DNA from: a virus
IMG/VR virus record: IMGVR_UViG_3300021962_000594
Location: 1 to 25,424 of that record
Direction: 5' to 3' (one strand)
Length of the DNA stretch: 25,424 bases
The translations under genes were made by a program, and so were the position numbers. Shown one piece after another: positions 11,886 through 19,591 of the stretch (positions are counted from its first letter, which is position 1; each line of letters begins with the position of its first letter). Under the pieces are notes generated by a model. The model had not been told where the DNA came from. It saw nothing but the letters and a program-made list of their open reading frames with translations, and did no database searches.

Positions 11886-13115
11886 TTAATAACCTAACTT
11901 ATCATCATCTAATTGACCAAATAAAGCGTTATCTAAACGTAAAAATGCTTGTACATCTGCGTTAGATAGCTTATATGAACAGCTAAATATATCAGGTGTA
12001 ATGTTATAACTTATACTATCAATAACTTCTAAAGACGTTATTTGTGCTGGACTACCACCACCAGGTGGTGTTAATTCTACTTGTATTACGTCCCCAACTT
12101 CACGACTTAATATTGTATTTTGATTACCTGTAGTTGCTTCTGTTAGATCAACAATTAAATTATCAAAACGTATTAAAGCTGAACTATATTTACCAAGTAA
12201 AAAGTTTGCTGCGTCTAAAACATCACTATCACTATTGTTATACAATCCTGATCTGCTTAATGTTCTAATTAGATATTTACCTTGTGAAGCAACGTCTTGT
12301 ACTGTTTGTGTTGTACCACTTAAACGTTCTAATGAAATAATATTATAAATTTCATTGTCATCATTTATATAATCTACACGCAAATAAGGTACATCTGAAC
12401 CATCATCACTAAATGTAGCGTCTGGTGTGCTTGGGAACGTTGTATGCCTTGATTTAAACGTTAATTGGCCATTTTTAGCAATAAATAATAAACCATTTTC
12501 AGAACGTTCAATATTTTGTAAAACTGATAATGTATTTTCACTTAAACCACTTAATGATTGCATTGTGCTTATACCAGTTTCAATACTTCTACCAGCACCA
12601 AATTTAACATTTGCGTTATCTAAGACGTTGCCAATTAAAGTACCACTATCTGTACTGCTAAATGAAGCGTCTATAAGTTGTGTATTAGCAATCTTCATAA
12701 AACCATCATTAGCTATAAAATCAGCAAAAGAGTTATTTTTATCAGGATAATTAAGGTTTATATCTGTAACGAAACCCACATATAAATCTTCATACGTTGA
12801 TCCACCATTAGTTGTTGCGTCCACGTGTAATGTAATTAATGGTTCAATACCAGGATAATATGGACTTGATGTATTGGTGTTTTCATATTTACGTGCATTA
12901 TTTAATAATCGTACTGAACACGAACCTGCAAAAAAGCTATCTGTGTCCCTTGATCTACCACGATTAATACTTATGCTTTGTACATCACTTGTAACATCAG
13001 TTAATGGTGTTGCACCACCTAATTCAGCACTATCTAAAACACCACGAACTAAGTCATCAAGTGTAAATGTGTTTTGCGTAAAACCTATGCGAACACGTAC
13101 TACTGGTGCTGCCAT
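11886..13115 (-). CDS. Minor tail / baseplate protein, 409 aa
   Basis: It is encoded directly after the tape measure gene (TAATG overlap), where distal tail or hub proteins are found. The early segment VQSISINRGRSRDTDSF and then SVRLLNNARKYENTN, SPYYPGIEPLITL is a pattern I know from minor tail proteins of actinobacterial and marine phages. The central part has a TLSVLQNIERSENGLLFIAKNG segment reminiscent of hub proteins. The length is normal for this group. Confidence 0.75.
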   Translation of the reverse strand: MAAPVVRVRIGFTQNTFTLDDLVRGVLDSAELGGATPLTDVTSDVQSISINRGRSRDTDSFFAGSCSVRLLNNARKYENTNTSSPYYPGIEPLITLHVDATTNGGSTYEDLYVGFVTDINLNYPDKNNSFADFIANDGFMKIANTQLIDASFSSTDSGTLIGNVLDNANVKFGAGRSIETGISTMQSLSGLSENTLSVLQNIERSENGLLFIAKNGQLTFKSRHTTFPSTPDATFSDDGSDVPYLRVDYINDDNEIYNIISLERLSGTTQTVQDVASQGKYLIRTLSRSGLYNNSDSDVLDAANFLLGKYSSALIRFDNLIVDLTEATTGNQNTILSREVGDVIQVELTPPGGGSPAQITSLEVIDSISYNITPDIFSCSYKLSNADVQAFLRLDNALFGQLDDDKLGY

Positions 13116-14509
13116 TATTGTATTGTTATAACTCTATTTAACGCACCCTCTGTACGATTAAATTCTTTTAATCCTTGAATGACAACATCTTTAGCTTGTT
13201 GTGGATTAGTTACTGTTCCATTAAAGTTTACTGTTAAACCAGCACCAACTGTTTTATTTAATGACGCTGCTGCTTGTTGCTGACTTGCTGCTAATGCTGA
13301 TATTGTTGCAGCTGGATCTATTGTTTCTTGTGATACAACTGATTTAACTTTTTCATTAGCTAAACCAAACGATACTTCGCCAAATTTATTTAATTTAGGT
13401 AAATCTATATTTATACCAATCTTGCCTAATAAGTTTTGTGCTTTTTGTGCAAACCCATTGATTTTTTCAATAAATGTATTTAATGCACGAATTATACGAT
13501 TAATCATATTTTCAAAATTCTTTGGTAGGTTCGTTAAAAATGGTGCAATATATTTATTAACTATTTCTGTAAACTTTTTAAATGCTGGTGCTAATAAATT
13601 TAAAAGTAATGTAATGATTGCAATTATTGGTGGTGCTAAATCAGCAAATAATTGTCCTATTGAAGCAACAAACGGTGCAACTGTTTTAATTGCTTCAGTT
13701 AAATGCGGCCCAACTTCTTGAACCATATCAATAATAACTGGTAACAACTGTTCAACTATTGGTAATAATTCTGCACCTAATGTTGCTTGTAATTCTTTAA
13801 TTTTTGCTTGTGCTTGTTTAGATTTAGTTGCGAAACTATCTTGTTCAGCATTTAAGTAACCTTGTGTTGTTGCTGATTTTTTAACTAATAATTCATAAGT
13901 TGCTAATGCTTTTTCTTGTCTGGTTAATTCAGCAGCACTACTTTTACCAGTCATTTCAAACGCTTTAGTTTGTACTTCTGCTTCTGATATAGCTATACCA
14001 TAGGTTTTAAGACTTTCCCTTTCGCCTAATAGTGCTTTAGTAAATGCTTCTAATACTGGTTGCGTACCACCTTGAACGTTGTTAAACGCAGCTACGTCCC
14101 CAGCTACAGTTGCTAATTGTTGTGATAAGTTTGCTGACGCTTCAGCTGTAAAATCAATACCTTGTAGAACTGATCCAGAAGTTTTAAGTAAGTCTTTTAA
14201 TTCAAATGTTGCTAAACCAGCTTTAGCAGAAAAATCTTCAATAAAGTTACCAAATTCAGGTATTGCTTGACCAAATGTTGCTTCAAAAGCTGCTTCAGCT
14301 TCTTTTGCATTAGAAGCCAATTCAACCATATCTTTACCAACAGTTACAGCAGCAGCAGTTACAAGACCTAATCCTGCAACGGTTGCTTTACCAATAGCAC
14401 CTGCAACATTACCAAAACCACTTAATGCTTTTTGACCTTTGGTTAAAGATTTAACAAAATCATCAGTTTTACCAATGATTGCTATTGATACTTTTTTTTC
14501 AAATGCCAT
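13115..14509 (-). CDS. Tape measure protein, 464 aa
   Basis: The protein sets tail length and is threaded through the tail tube. Its position after the G/G-T chaperones, its Ala/Lys/Gln-rich helical composition and its hydrophobic segments (about 30-60 and 285-312) fit. A region with FEATFGQAIPEFGNFIEDFSAKAG through LLKTSGSVLQGIDF and ALLGERESLKTYGIAISEAEV matches TP901-type tape measures. At 464 residues it is short. The usual rule of about 0.15 nm per residue predicts a tail near 70 nm. The start overlaps the upstream stop as TAATG. Confidence 0.88.
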   Translation of the reverse strand: MAFEKKVSIAIIGKTDDFVKSLTKGQKALSGFGNVAGAIGKATVAGLGLVTAAAVTVGKDMVELASNAKEAEAAFEATFGQAIPEFGNFIEDFSAKAGLATFELKDLLKTSGSVLQGIDFTAEASANLSQQLATVAGDVAAFNNVQGGTQPVLEAFTKALLGERESLKTYGIAISEAEVQTKAFEMTGKSSAAELTRQEKALATYELLVKKSATTQGYLNAEQDSFATKSKQAQAKIKELQATLGAELLPIVEQLLPVIIDMVQEVGPHLTEAIKTVAPFVASIGQLFADLAPPIIAIITLLLNLLAPAFKKFTEIVNKYIAPFLTNLPKNFENMINRIIRALNTFIEKINGFAQKAQNLLGKIGINIDLPKLNKFGEVSFGLANEKVKSVVSQETIDPAATISALAASQQQAAASLNKTVGAGLTVNFNGTVTNPQQAKDVVIQGLKEFNRTEGALNRVITIQ

Positions 14510-15063
14510 TATTTAATTGCCTTTACTAATGCTTCGTACATTTTATCATTGTAACTTTCAAGTATTTCATCTTGATTACGTGCAATAGTTTTACCAACTA
14601 CATAACCTTGATTACCTAGTTTAGTAAATGTACTATCGCCACGATCCCTTGCGTTGCCAATCCATTTTCTATATGGGAACTTAGCACCTGGTCTTGAATG
14701 TGGTAATCTACCTACTTCAGCAGCAGTTATTGCCCTTGTCTTTCCACCACGAACTGGTACATATTGAAACCTACGACCAAATTCCATAGACAATGCTGAT
14801 GGATAGCGATCTGTTGTTTTTATATTAATTTTTGCTTCTGTTCTAGTTCCTGAAGCAGTAAAACCCATAGCTGATTTATTAGCTTGTGGTACTGGTTGTT
14901 TTCTAGCTAAAGTACGGCTTTGTGATAATTGTTCTTTGGCAAGTTCTCTGTGAAATTTAGCAAGTGTTTTTAAAACATCTGTTTTACCATATTGTTTTAA
15001 TTCTTTAACAAGTTCTCTAACTTCGCTATTGTCTATTGCTAAATCGGTCTTTTTAAATGCCAT
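14509..15063 (-). CDS. Tail-assembly / HK97 gp10-like protein, 184 aa
   Basis: The protein is basic and helical in its first half. The second half includes YPSALSMEFGRRFQYVPVRGG and HSRPGAKFPYRKWIG, loosely resembling gp10-type tail-completion proteins, where a '(M/V)EFG...PFxxPA' pattern is usual. The position is odd, because gp10-type genes normally stand before the tail-tube gene. Here it lies between the frameshift chaperone and the tape measure. It starts one base after the stop of the G-T product and overlaps the tape measure by TAATG. The assignment is tentative. Confidence 0.45.
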   Translation of the reverse strand: MAFKKTDLAIDNSEVRELVKELKQYGKTDVLKTLAKFHRELAKEQLSQSRTLARKQPVPQANKSAMGFTASGTRTEAKINIKTTDRYPSALSMEFGRRFQYVPVRGGKTRAITAAEVGRLPHSRPGAKFPYRKWIGNARDRGDSTFTKLGNQGYVVGKTIARNQDEILESYNDKMYEALVKAIK

Positions 15064-15064
15064 A

Positions 15065-15447
15065 TTATCTTTCGTACTTTTTGTTTATAACCCTAACTAA
15101 AGCGTCAAACATTTCCATATCAAGTTCTGCTATGTCTTGTGGACTTATCCCTGTTTCTATTGCTATGGTTGCAATTAAGTCAATAAATCCGTTTATCCTT
15201 TTAAATTATCACTTGATCCTGATATGTCTAATTCTTCAACTAAATTAATCCAGGTGTCATAATCTTCAGTAACACCATTTCGTTTAGCACCAAGCCACGC
15301 CAAATATAATAACCACTCATAACGTTGTTCTTCATTTAGCCTTGATACTGGTACGTTAAATTTGCGTTCAAACTGTACAATATCAGCTGGTTTAATTTTA
15401 ATTTCATATTTCTTGCCGTCTTGCATAACGACAATCATATTTCCCAT
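15065..15447 (-). CDS. Tail assembly chaperone G-T (programmed -1 frameshift product)
   Basis: Ribosomes that slip one base back at T TTA AAA (minus-strand reading, 15205-15199) leave the short frame after Lys83 and continue with R-I-N-G-F-I-D-L-I-A-T-I to the stop at 15065, giving about 127 residues. The coding join on the minus strand is 15447-15199 then 15199-15065. The added 44-residue domain (IETGISPQDIAELDMEMFDALVRVINKKYER) is helical. The location just before the tape measure region and the perfect heptamer match the lambda G/G-T arrangement, where G-T binds the tape measure and recruits tube subunits. Confidence 0.8.
15193..15447 (-). CDS. Tail assembly chaperone G, 84 aa
   Basis: This is the unshifted product. 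It has an N-terminal beta segment (MIVVMQDGKKYEIKIKPADIVQFERKF) and then a helical part with WLLYLAWLGAKRNG, typical of TAC proteins in siphoviruses, and ends SDNLKG. It overlaps the tail-tube gene as TAATG. The ratio of G to G-T would be set by slippage at the heptamer. Confidence 0.8.
   Translation of the reverse strand: MGNMIVVMQDGKKYEIKIKPADIVQFERKFNVPVSRLNEEQRYEWLLYLAWLGAKRNGVTEDYDTWINLVEELDISGSSDNLKG
15199..15205 (-). promoter_or_regulatory. Slippery heptamer T TTA AAA
   Basis: Read on the minus strand in the G frame, the bases are T TTA AAA G, a canonical X XXY YYZ -1 slip site. The zero-frame stop TAA is two codons downstream (15195-15193). I see no strong stem or pseudoknot just after it. 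Confidence 0.8.
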
Positions 15448-15854
15448 TAGGAAACGTTTCTGCTGATAGTTCCAGAAGTTGGGAACGATATGGACATTGT
15501 TGCAAGTTCGCCTACTCCGTTAGCAACTGGTATATGTTGGGTTACAAGCACATTACCAGAATAACTTGGGTTAGTTGAACTTACAGCACTTGATGTTGGT
15601 TTAACAACAAAAGCTGTAGTTGAACCTAACAATGGCCATAATGTAGCGTCTACTTCTGAAGCTGCGAAATCTTGTTGAAATTCAATAGATAAATTTCCAC
15701 TTTTTAAACCACCTGTTCTTTCAACAAATGTTGAACCCATAGCCGTAGTCGTTATTTCTTCAGCTGTAATTTCTAACGTAACACTTGAAACGTGGTCTGA
15801 TAGATCAACGCTATTCAAGGTTACACTAGCGTCTGTTAAAACAAATTTTGCCAA
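15447..15854 (-). CDS. Major tail (tube) protein, 135 aa, TTG start
   Basis: The probable tail-tube subunit. It begins MAKFVLTDASVTLNSVDLSDHVSSVTLEITAEE and contains ERTGGLKSGNLSIEF, a pattern shared with the neighbouring 241-aa protein, so the two are paralogues. The start codon is TTG with a good AAGGAG six bases before it. No ATG is available. The position just before the G/G-T genes is the classic place for the tube gene. The C-terminus (ELATMSISFPTSG) is the expected final beta strand. Confidence 0.75.
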   Translation of the reverse strand: MAKFVLTDASVTLNSVDLSDHVSSVTLEITAEEITTTAMGSTFVERTGGLKSGNLSIEFQQDFAASEVDATLWPLLGSTTAFVVKPTSSAVSSTNPSYSGNVLVTQHIPVANGVGELATMSISFPTSGTISRNVS

Positions 15855-15911
15855 TGTAAACTCCTTTCAAGTCTAATTTTATAGTTTAGTAAAGAAGTTA
15901 AGTTGTGTGTG

Positions 15912-16637
15912 TTATTCTATTCCGATTGTTGCGTGTATTGAAAAACTAGGTGTAGTTCCTGATATTGTGTAACTTAATCGCCAATAGTCATCTGTAATTA
16001 ATCCAGCTAAACTTTGAAAATCTGCACCTATTGCAGTTATATCTGTAAATGTTATTTGGTCTGTTGGACTTGTAAAACTAGCGTTGTCATCTGATTGCAA
16101 TTTAAAAGTAACTGTTGGTGTTGATGTTCCACTAACTGCGTAACAATGTATCGCTACATATATCTTTTCACTTGCACCAACTGAACCTAATTGTATTCCT
16201 GATGAATTACCAGTAGCAGTTAAATCACTATCTATTTCTACTTTGCCTTGAACTACTTTATCTGATGATTGTGATTTAGAAATACTAAATGGTGCAATCT
16301 CGCCTATAGTACCAAACATTGAATAACTAAATAACCTGGACTTCATAAAGTATGCTGTATTGCCTACACCTGCGTCTGGAACTGTTGTAACGATTAATTC
16401 ATTACCTATAGAAGCACCAAGTAATGCGTCTGGTTTTTCTGAACCAGCTTCAAAAAAACCGTCCATTGAAATACTGCTATCTTTCAAACCACCCAATACT
16501 TCCCTAAAACCACCACTATTTATTACCGTAGCGTCTAATTCTTCAGCGTTAATTTCTAAATTTACACTTGTTATGTGGTCTGATAAATTATAACCACCAC
16601 TAAATATTTTTCCGTCATTAAATACAAATTTAGCCAT
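15912..16637 (-). CDS. Second tail-tube-like protein with C-terminal domain, 241 aa
   Basis: The first 60 residues repeat the pattern of the 135-aa tube protein (MAKFV, NLSDHITSVNLEINAEEL, GGLKDSSIS). From about residue 150 a separate beta domain follows (ASEKIYVAIHCYAVSGTSTPTV, FKLQSDDNASF, DDYWRLSYTISGTTPSFS) of a kind I associate with tail or decoration proteins of marine and actinobacterial phages. It may be a second tube component, or the true major tail protein with a surface domain. It starts directly after the preceding stop, with only a weak Shine-Dalgarno site. Confidence 0.7.
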   Translation of the reverse strand: MAKFVFNDGKIFSGGYNLSDHITSVNLEINAEELDATVINSGGFREVLGGLKDSSISMDGFFEAGSEKPDALLGASIGNELIVTTVPDAGVGNTAYFMKSRLFSYSMFGTIGEIAPFSISKSQSSDKVVQGKVEIDSDLTATGNSSGIQLGSVGASEKIYVAIHCYAVSGTSTPTVTFKLQSDDNASFTSPTDQITFTDITAIGADFQSLAGLITDDYWRLSYTISGTTPSFSIHATIGIE

Positions 16638-16799
16638 TTATTTTTCTTTTTTCTTTCTAGGTTTTTCTTTAATAGTAATAGGTTCTATATGACCACCCTT
16701 TATTAATGACTTAGCAACATTTTCATCATCAATAGTTATTGTATCGCCTTTTTCTTTACCCATAACTTTTTTATTACCAATAATCTTAAACTTTGCCAT
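16638..16799 (-). CDS. Small unknown structural-operon protein, 53 aa
   Basis: The start shares a base with the preceding stop (TAATG) and the stop abuts the next ATG, so it is almost certainly translated. The layout (KFKIIGNKKVMGKEKGDTITID, AKSLIKGGHIEPI, basic tail) resembles a family of 50-70 residue phage proteins with 'V...G...ID...A..LI..G.I', often found next to head-tail joining genes. The function is unknown. Confidence 0.7.
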   Translation of the reverse strand: MAKFKIIGNKKVMGKEKGDTITIDDENVAKSLIKGGHIEPITIKEKPRKKKEK

Positions 16800-17221
16800 T
16801 AACTTGATCCTTTCGTATAAACTTCTATGTTTAATGTAGCACCTATACCATCAATGCCATTTAGGTTTACATCAGCTGCATAATTGGTCATATTAGTAAT
16901 TCTTGCGTCTGTTTCACTTAAACCTAAACTTCTATTGTTATATATTACTTGTCGTATGCTTGATGAACCACTTCCTGTAATAAAAGCGTCTAGTTTATCT
17001 TGTGCAGTTCTACTATCTGCACGTTGTACTGCAACTAACATATCAAAAGTATATAAATCTGTTCCCCTTTGCATAGCTAAATCAAAATCAATTCCTGTAG
17101 GTATAAATATTGCAACTGGGAAGTTTATTGCGTTATCTGGTATTGTATCGTAACAACGTAGTCCACTTATTGTGCCTACAGTTGTTTTAAGACCATCACG
17201 TATTTCTGATAGTGTTGCCAT
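16799..17221 (-). CDS. Tail terminator / tail completion protein, 140 aa
   Basis: This protein probably caps the tail tube at the head end. The pattern INFPVAIFIPTGIDFDLAMQRGTDLYTFDMLVAVQRAD, then AQDKLDAFITGSGSSSIRQVI, then a hydrophobic strand (ATLNIEVY), is typical of tail terminators in actinobacterial siphoviruses as I remember them. It lies after the connector gene with TAATG overlap and before the tube genes, which is the expected order. Confidence 0.7.
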   Translation of the reverse strand: MATLSEIRDGLKTTVGTISGLRCYDTIPDNAINFPVAIFIPTGIDFDLAMQRGTDLYTFDMLVAVQRADSRTAQDKLDAFITGSGSSSIRQVIYNNRSLGLSETDARITNMTNYAADVNLNGIDGIGATLNIEVYTKGSS

Positions 17222-17853
17222 TAAGCAACCCCTAAAACTGTGCCTTTACGAAATGGTGCTATTAGTCGTGTAATTTCTCTATTTTGTTGAATATTTACTA
17301 CGCCAAAATCCCCAACACCAGCAACACCAAGTGGTGCATTACGCATAGCAAATAATTCACTAGCTAACATTAATGTAGCTTGTTTAATTTGACTTGGTAC
17401 ACTTGGCCAACCCCAATTCGCAGTTATTTCAGCACGTGGTCTATTGCTTGAATAATCCATTGGCCATTCGTTATTGCCATCACTAATAAGTTCAATAATA
17501 TAATATGGATTTCCTTTAATACCATCAACAATGCCATTTATTGGAAGTACCTGGTATTGACTAGATGATACTGTTATTTCGTATGTGCCGTCATCATCGT
17601 CATCATATTTAACTACAAGTCCTGTAGTTGTTGAAATGTCATCTACACGTAATCGGTATAAATCGTTTACAAAAAACTTTCGTGCAGTAGCTGATCCATC
17701 AGCGTAAAAATATCTGCCACAAAAAGCGTCTATTTGACGACTAGCTGCGTTTACTGCGTCATCAATTAAAGTATCATCAGCTGTATCGCTTGTAGGTATG
17801 CCAACAAACGTCTTTAATTCATTTTGTGTACAGTAACCATTTGTAATTGCCAT
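17221..17853 (-). CDS. Head-tail connector (gp6-like adaptor), 210 aa
   Basis: The N-terminus YCTQNELKTFVGIP with DDTLIDDAVNAASRQIDAFCGRYFY (about 7-50) is the conserved helical part of HK97 gp6/SPP1 gp15-type adaptors that sit below the portal. The middle is beta-rich, and a C-terminal helical part follows (QIKQATLMLASELFAMRNAP). It stands after the capsid gene, as usual. No separate head-closure gene is obvious, so one of the unassigned proteins may fill that role. Confidence 0.75.
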   Translation of the reverse strand: MAITNGYCTQNELKTFVGIPTSDTADDTLIDDAVNAASRQIDAFCGRYFYADGSATARKFFVNDLYRLRVDDISTTTGLVVKYDDDDDGTYEITVSSSQYQVLPINGIVDGIKGNPYYIIELISDGNNEWPMDYSSNRPRAEITANWGWPSVPSQIKQATLMLASELFAMRNAPLGVAGVGDFGVVNIQQNREITRLIAPFRKGTVLGVA

Positions 17854-17858
17854 AAAGA

Positions 17859-17921
17859 TTACCTACCTTTACGACCTTTACCAGTATTACCTTTCATTTT
17901 CTTACTCTGATGTTTTGGCAT
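17859..17921 (-). CDS. Tiny basic peptide, 20 aa
   Basis: ATG with TAGGA upstream, five bases after the preceding stop and five bases before the connector ATG. The peptide has six lysines, two arginines and several glycines (KKMKGNTGKGRKGR). The exact fit between two genes argues for translation, but a chance frame of 20 codons cannot be excluded. Confidence 0.35.
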   Translation of the reverse strand: MPKHQSKKMKGNTGKGRKGR

Positions 17922-17926
17922 TAATC

Positions 17927-18103
17927 CTACTTGTCTTTTTTAACTACTTTTTTTTCAGCTTTAGGTTTCGCACTTTTATTTTCAATGCTACCACCAGCTT
18001 CTTTAATAGCTTTTTTAACTTCTTCAGCACGATCTGCTTTGCCATAAATCTCGTAATGTTTTAATTCTTTTTTTAATGCTTCTATTAATTTTTTATCTGC
18101 CAT
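17927..18103 (-). CDS. Small helical head-region protein, 58 aa
   Basis: A charged helical pair (KLIEALKKELKHYEIYGKADRAEEVKKAIKEAGG) is followed by a Lys/Glu-rich tail. Short proteins of this build, with a 'HY.....RA..V...I...GG' core, commonly sit between the capsid and connector genes of siphoviruses. Their function is not known to me. It is the first gene after a hairpin downstream of the capsid gene. Confidence 0.7.
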   Translation of the reverse strand: MADKKLIEALKKELKHYEIYGKADRAEEVKKAIKEAGGSIENKSAKPKAEKKVVKKDK

Positions 18104-18125
18104 AATTTTACTTTCTGTATGCAGT

Positions 18126-18153
18126 TTGGTGTATCAGTTGCCTGACACACCAA
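18126..18153 (-). other. Hairpin downstream of the capsid gene
   Basis: TTGGTGT pairs with ACACCAA and, inside, CAG pairs with CTG around a 4-base loop, with a 2x2 internal loop. No T-run follows on the minus strand, so read-through is expected. It may stabilise the upstream capsid mRNA or mark a processing site. Confidence 0.45.
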
Positions 18154-18167
18154 GACTACAATTTTAA

Positions 18168-19502
18168 TTAAAAGGTTGGTGTTACCAATCCTGTTCCACT
18201 CATCTTTGAAATACCTAGTGGGTATCTACCAGAAGCAAAAGCGACATATCCATAAACAACTAATTTAGTTGTTAATGAACCTGCGTTTGTTTCCTCAAAT
18301 TTAAGCTGGAAGATGTTATCTTCAAACAAAATATGGTCATCAGCTTTAACTAAGTATATTTGATCCTCGTTAGTACCTGCACCTGCGTTTGTTACAACGT
18401 TAGCGTCTGTAATAACTGGAATACCTAATAAGTTTCCAACGACATTACCATATTTAGCTGCTTCGCCTACACCGATTGCATTTTGTGGTGCATTACCTGT
18501 AGGTACAACTAATGGTCTGTTTGAACTATCAACACCTGCACAAATGAAACCCCAACGTCTTGGGTGCATAATAAATGCTGTTGGTGGTGCAAATCTGTTG
18601 CTGTTGATTTCTTGAACTTGATCTGCAAGTTTAGGATATAATTCGCCAACTGTTGGACTTGCGTCTGTGTAAGTTGTTTCATTAACACCTGAAACTGAAG
18701 CAATACCTAGTGGTTGTCCTGATGAACCAGAACCATTAAGCATTAAGTTATCAAGTTTTGTGTAATAAGCTGCTACCAAGTCTTGGAAGATAATGTTTTC
18801 CAAGTTGAAACCTGGTTGCCCACCTCTTTCAAGTGCTTGTCTTGAAACATCTTGCTGACCTGCGATTGTATCTACATTAACGGTCAATAAGGTATCGTCC
18901 ATATTGGTTTCTTGTACAGCTGAATTTTCAGAAGCCTGTTCGGCTGCTGCTGATCCAGTTGTTATTCTTGATATTTCTATTTTGTTACCAAATGCTGGTA
19001 ATGCTTTTTTAGGAACAGCATTATAAAATGCAGAACCTGCTCTTGCAATAGGTGCGAACTCGTCAATCATATACTGTGGTACGACCAATCCAGTAAATGC
19101 ACCAGTTCCAACATCTCTAGCTTCAAATTCTTGGTGTTTGTTTAATCTTTCTTGTGCTTTAAAGTCGCCACGTCTAGCAGCGTATGCGTCTGCAATAAAA
19201 GAGTGGTTTCCACCCTTTCTATACATATCTGGTTCGCTGACTTCTACAACAGCTTCTTTTTCGCCTAAGTCATCATCTTCAACACCAAGTGCCTTACGGC
19301 TTTCTTTTACTGCTTTTAAAGTTTCAGCAGCTTCTCTTGCTTCTTCAATCTTTTCGTTCATAGCTTTGATTTCAGCGTGAAGTTCGTTTGATCTTGCAAA
19401 TTTCTTGTCAAAATCTTCCCCAGCTTCCATTTCATCAAGTTCTGAAACAAGACCGTCAAGTTCAGCTACTTTTGCTTCTCTAGCTTCAATTAACTTTTTC
19501 AA
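18168..19502 (-). CDS. Major capsid protein (HK97 fold), TTG start, 444 aa
   Basis: The N-terminal 75-90 residues form a long charged coiled coil (the delta/scaffold domain), removed by the protease in this family. The shell domain then begins near TGAFTGLVVPQYMIDEFAPIARAGS and includes the AEQASENSAVQET and QDVSRQALERG segments, NLMLNGSG, and a C-terminal YGYVAFASGRYPLGISKMSG. The only sensible start is TTG, with AAGGA eight bases before it. A possible regulatory repeat lies upstream (19565-19586). Protease and portal genes come before it in the usual order. Confidence 0.95.
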   Translation of the reverse strand: MKKLIEAREAKVAELDGLVSELDEMEAGEDFDKKFARSNELHAEIKAMNEKIEEAREAAETLKAVKESRKALGVEDDDLGEKEAVVEVSEPDMYRKGGNHSFIADAYAARRGDFKAQERLNKHQEFEARDVGTGAFTGLVVPQYMIDEFAPIARAGSAFYNAVPKKALPAFGNKIEISRITTGSAAAEQASENSAVQETNMDDTLLTVNVDTIAGQQDVSRQALERGGQPGFNLENIIFQDLVAAYYTKLDNLMLNGSGSSGQPLGIASVSGVNETTYTDASPTVGELYPKLADQVQEINSNRFAPPTAFIMHPRRWGFICAGVDSSNRPLVVPTGNAPQNAIGVGEAAKYGNVVGNLLGIPVITDANVVTNAGAGTNEDQIYLVKADDHILFEDNIFQLKFEETNAGSLTTKLVVYGYVAFASGRYPLGISKMSGTGLVTPTF

Positions 19503-19564
19503 TGTTATTTTCCTTGTGTTTATTTCTTATACTTCTGCGTAGAGTGTGGTAGTTAAGTGTGATA

Positions 19565-19586
19565 CACGGCTATAACCACGGCTATA
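19565..19586 (-). repeat. Tandem TATAGCCGTG repeat upstream of the capsid gene
   Basis: CACGGCTATA (plus-strand reading) occurs at 19565-19574 and 19577-19586, a 12-base period, in the 89-base gap between protease and capsid genes. It could be an operator or promoter for extra capsid transcription, or a remnant of coding duplication, because the same word also encodes Ser-Arg-Gly within the protease and portal genes. Confidence 0.35.
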
Positions 19587-19591
19587 CGTCT

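Noticed and set aside
13422-13721. 99-codon plus-strand frame opposite the tape measure gene
   Set aside because: It is an antisense shadow of a well-supported gene, as are the other plus-strand frames across the late region.
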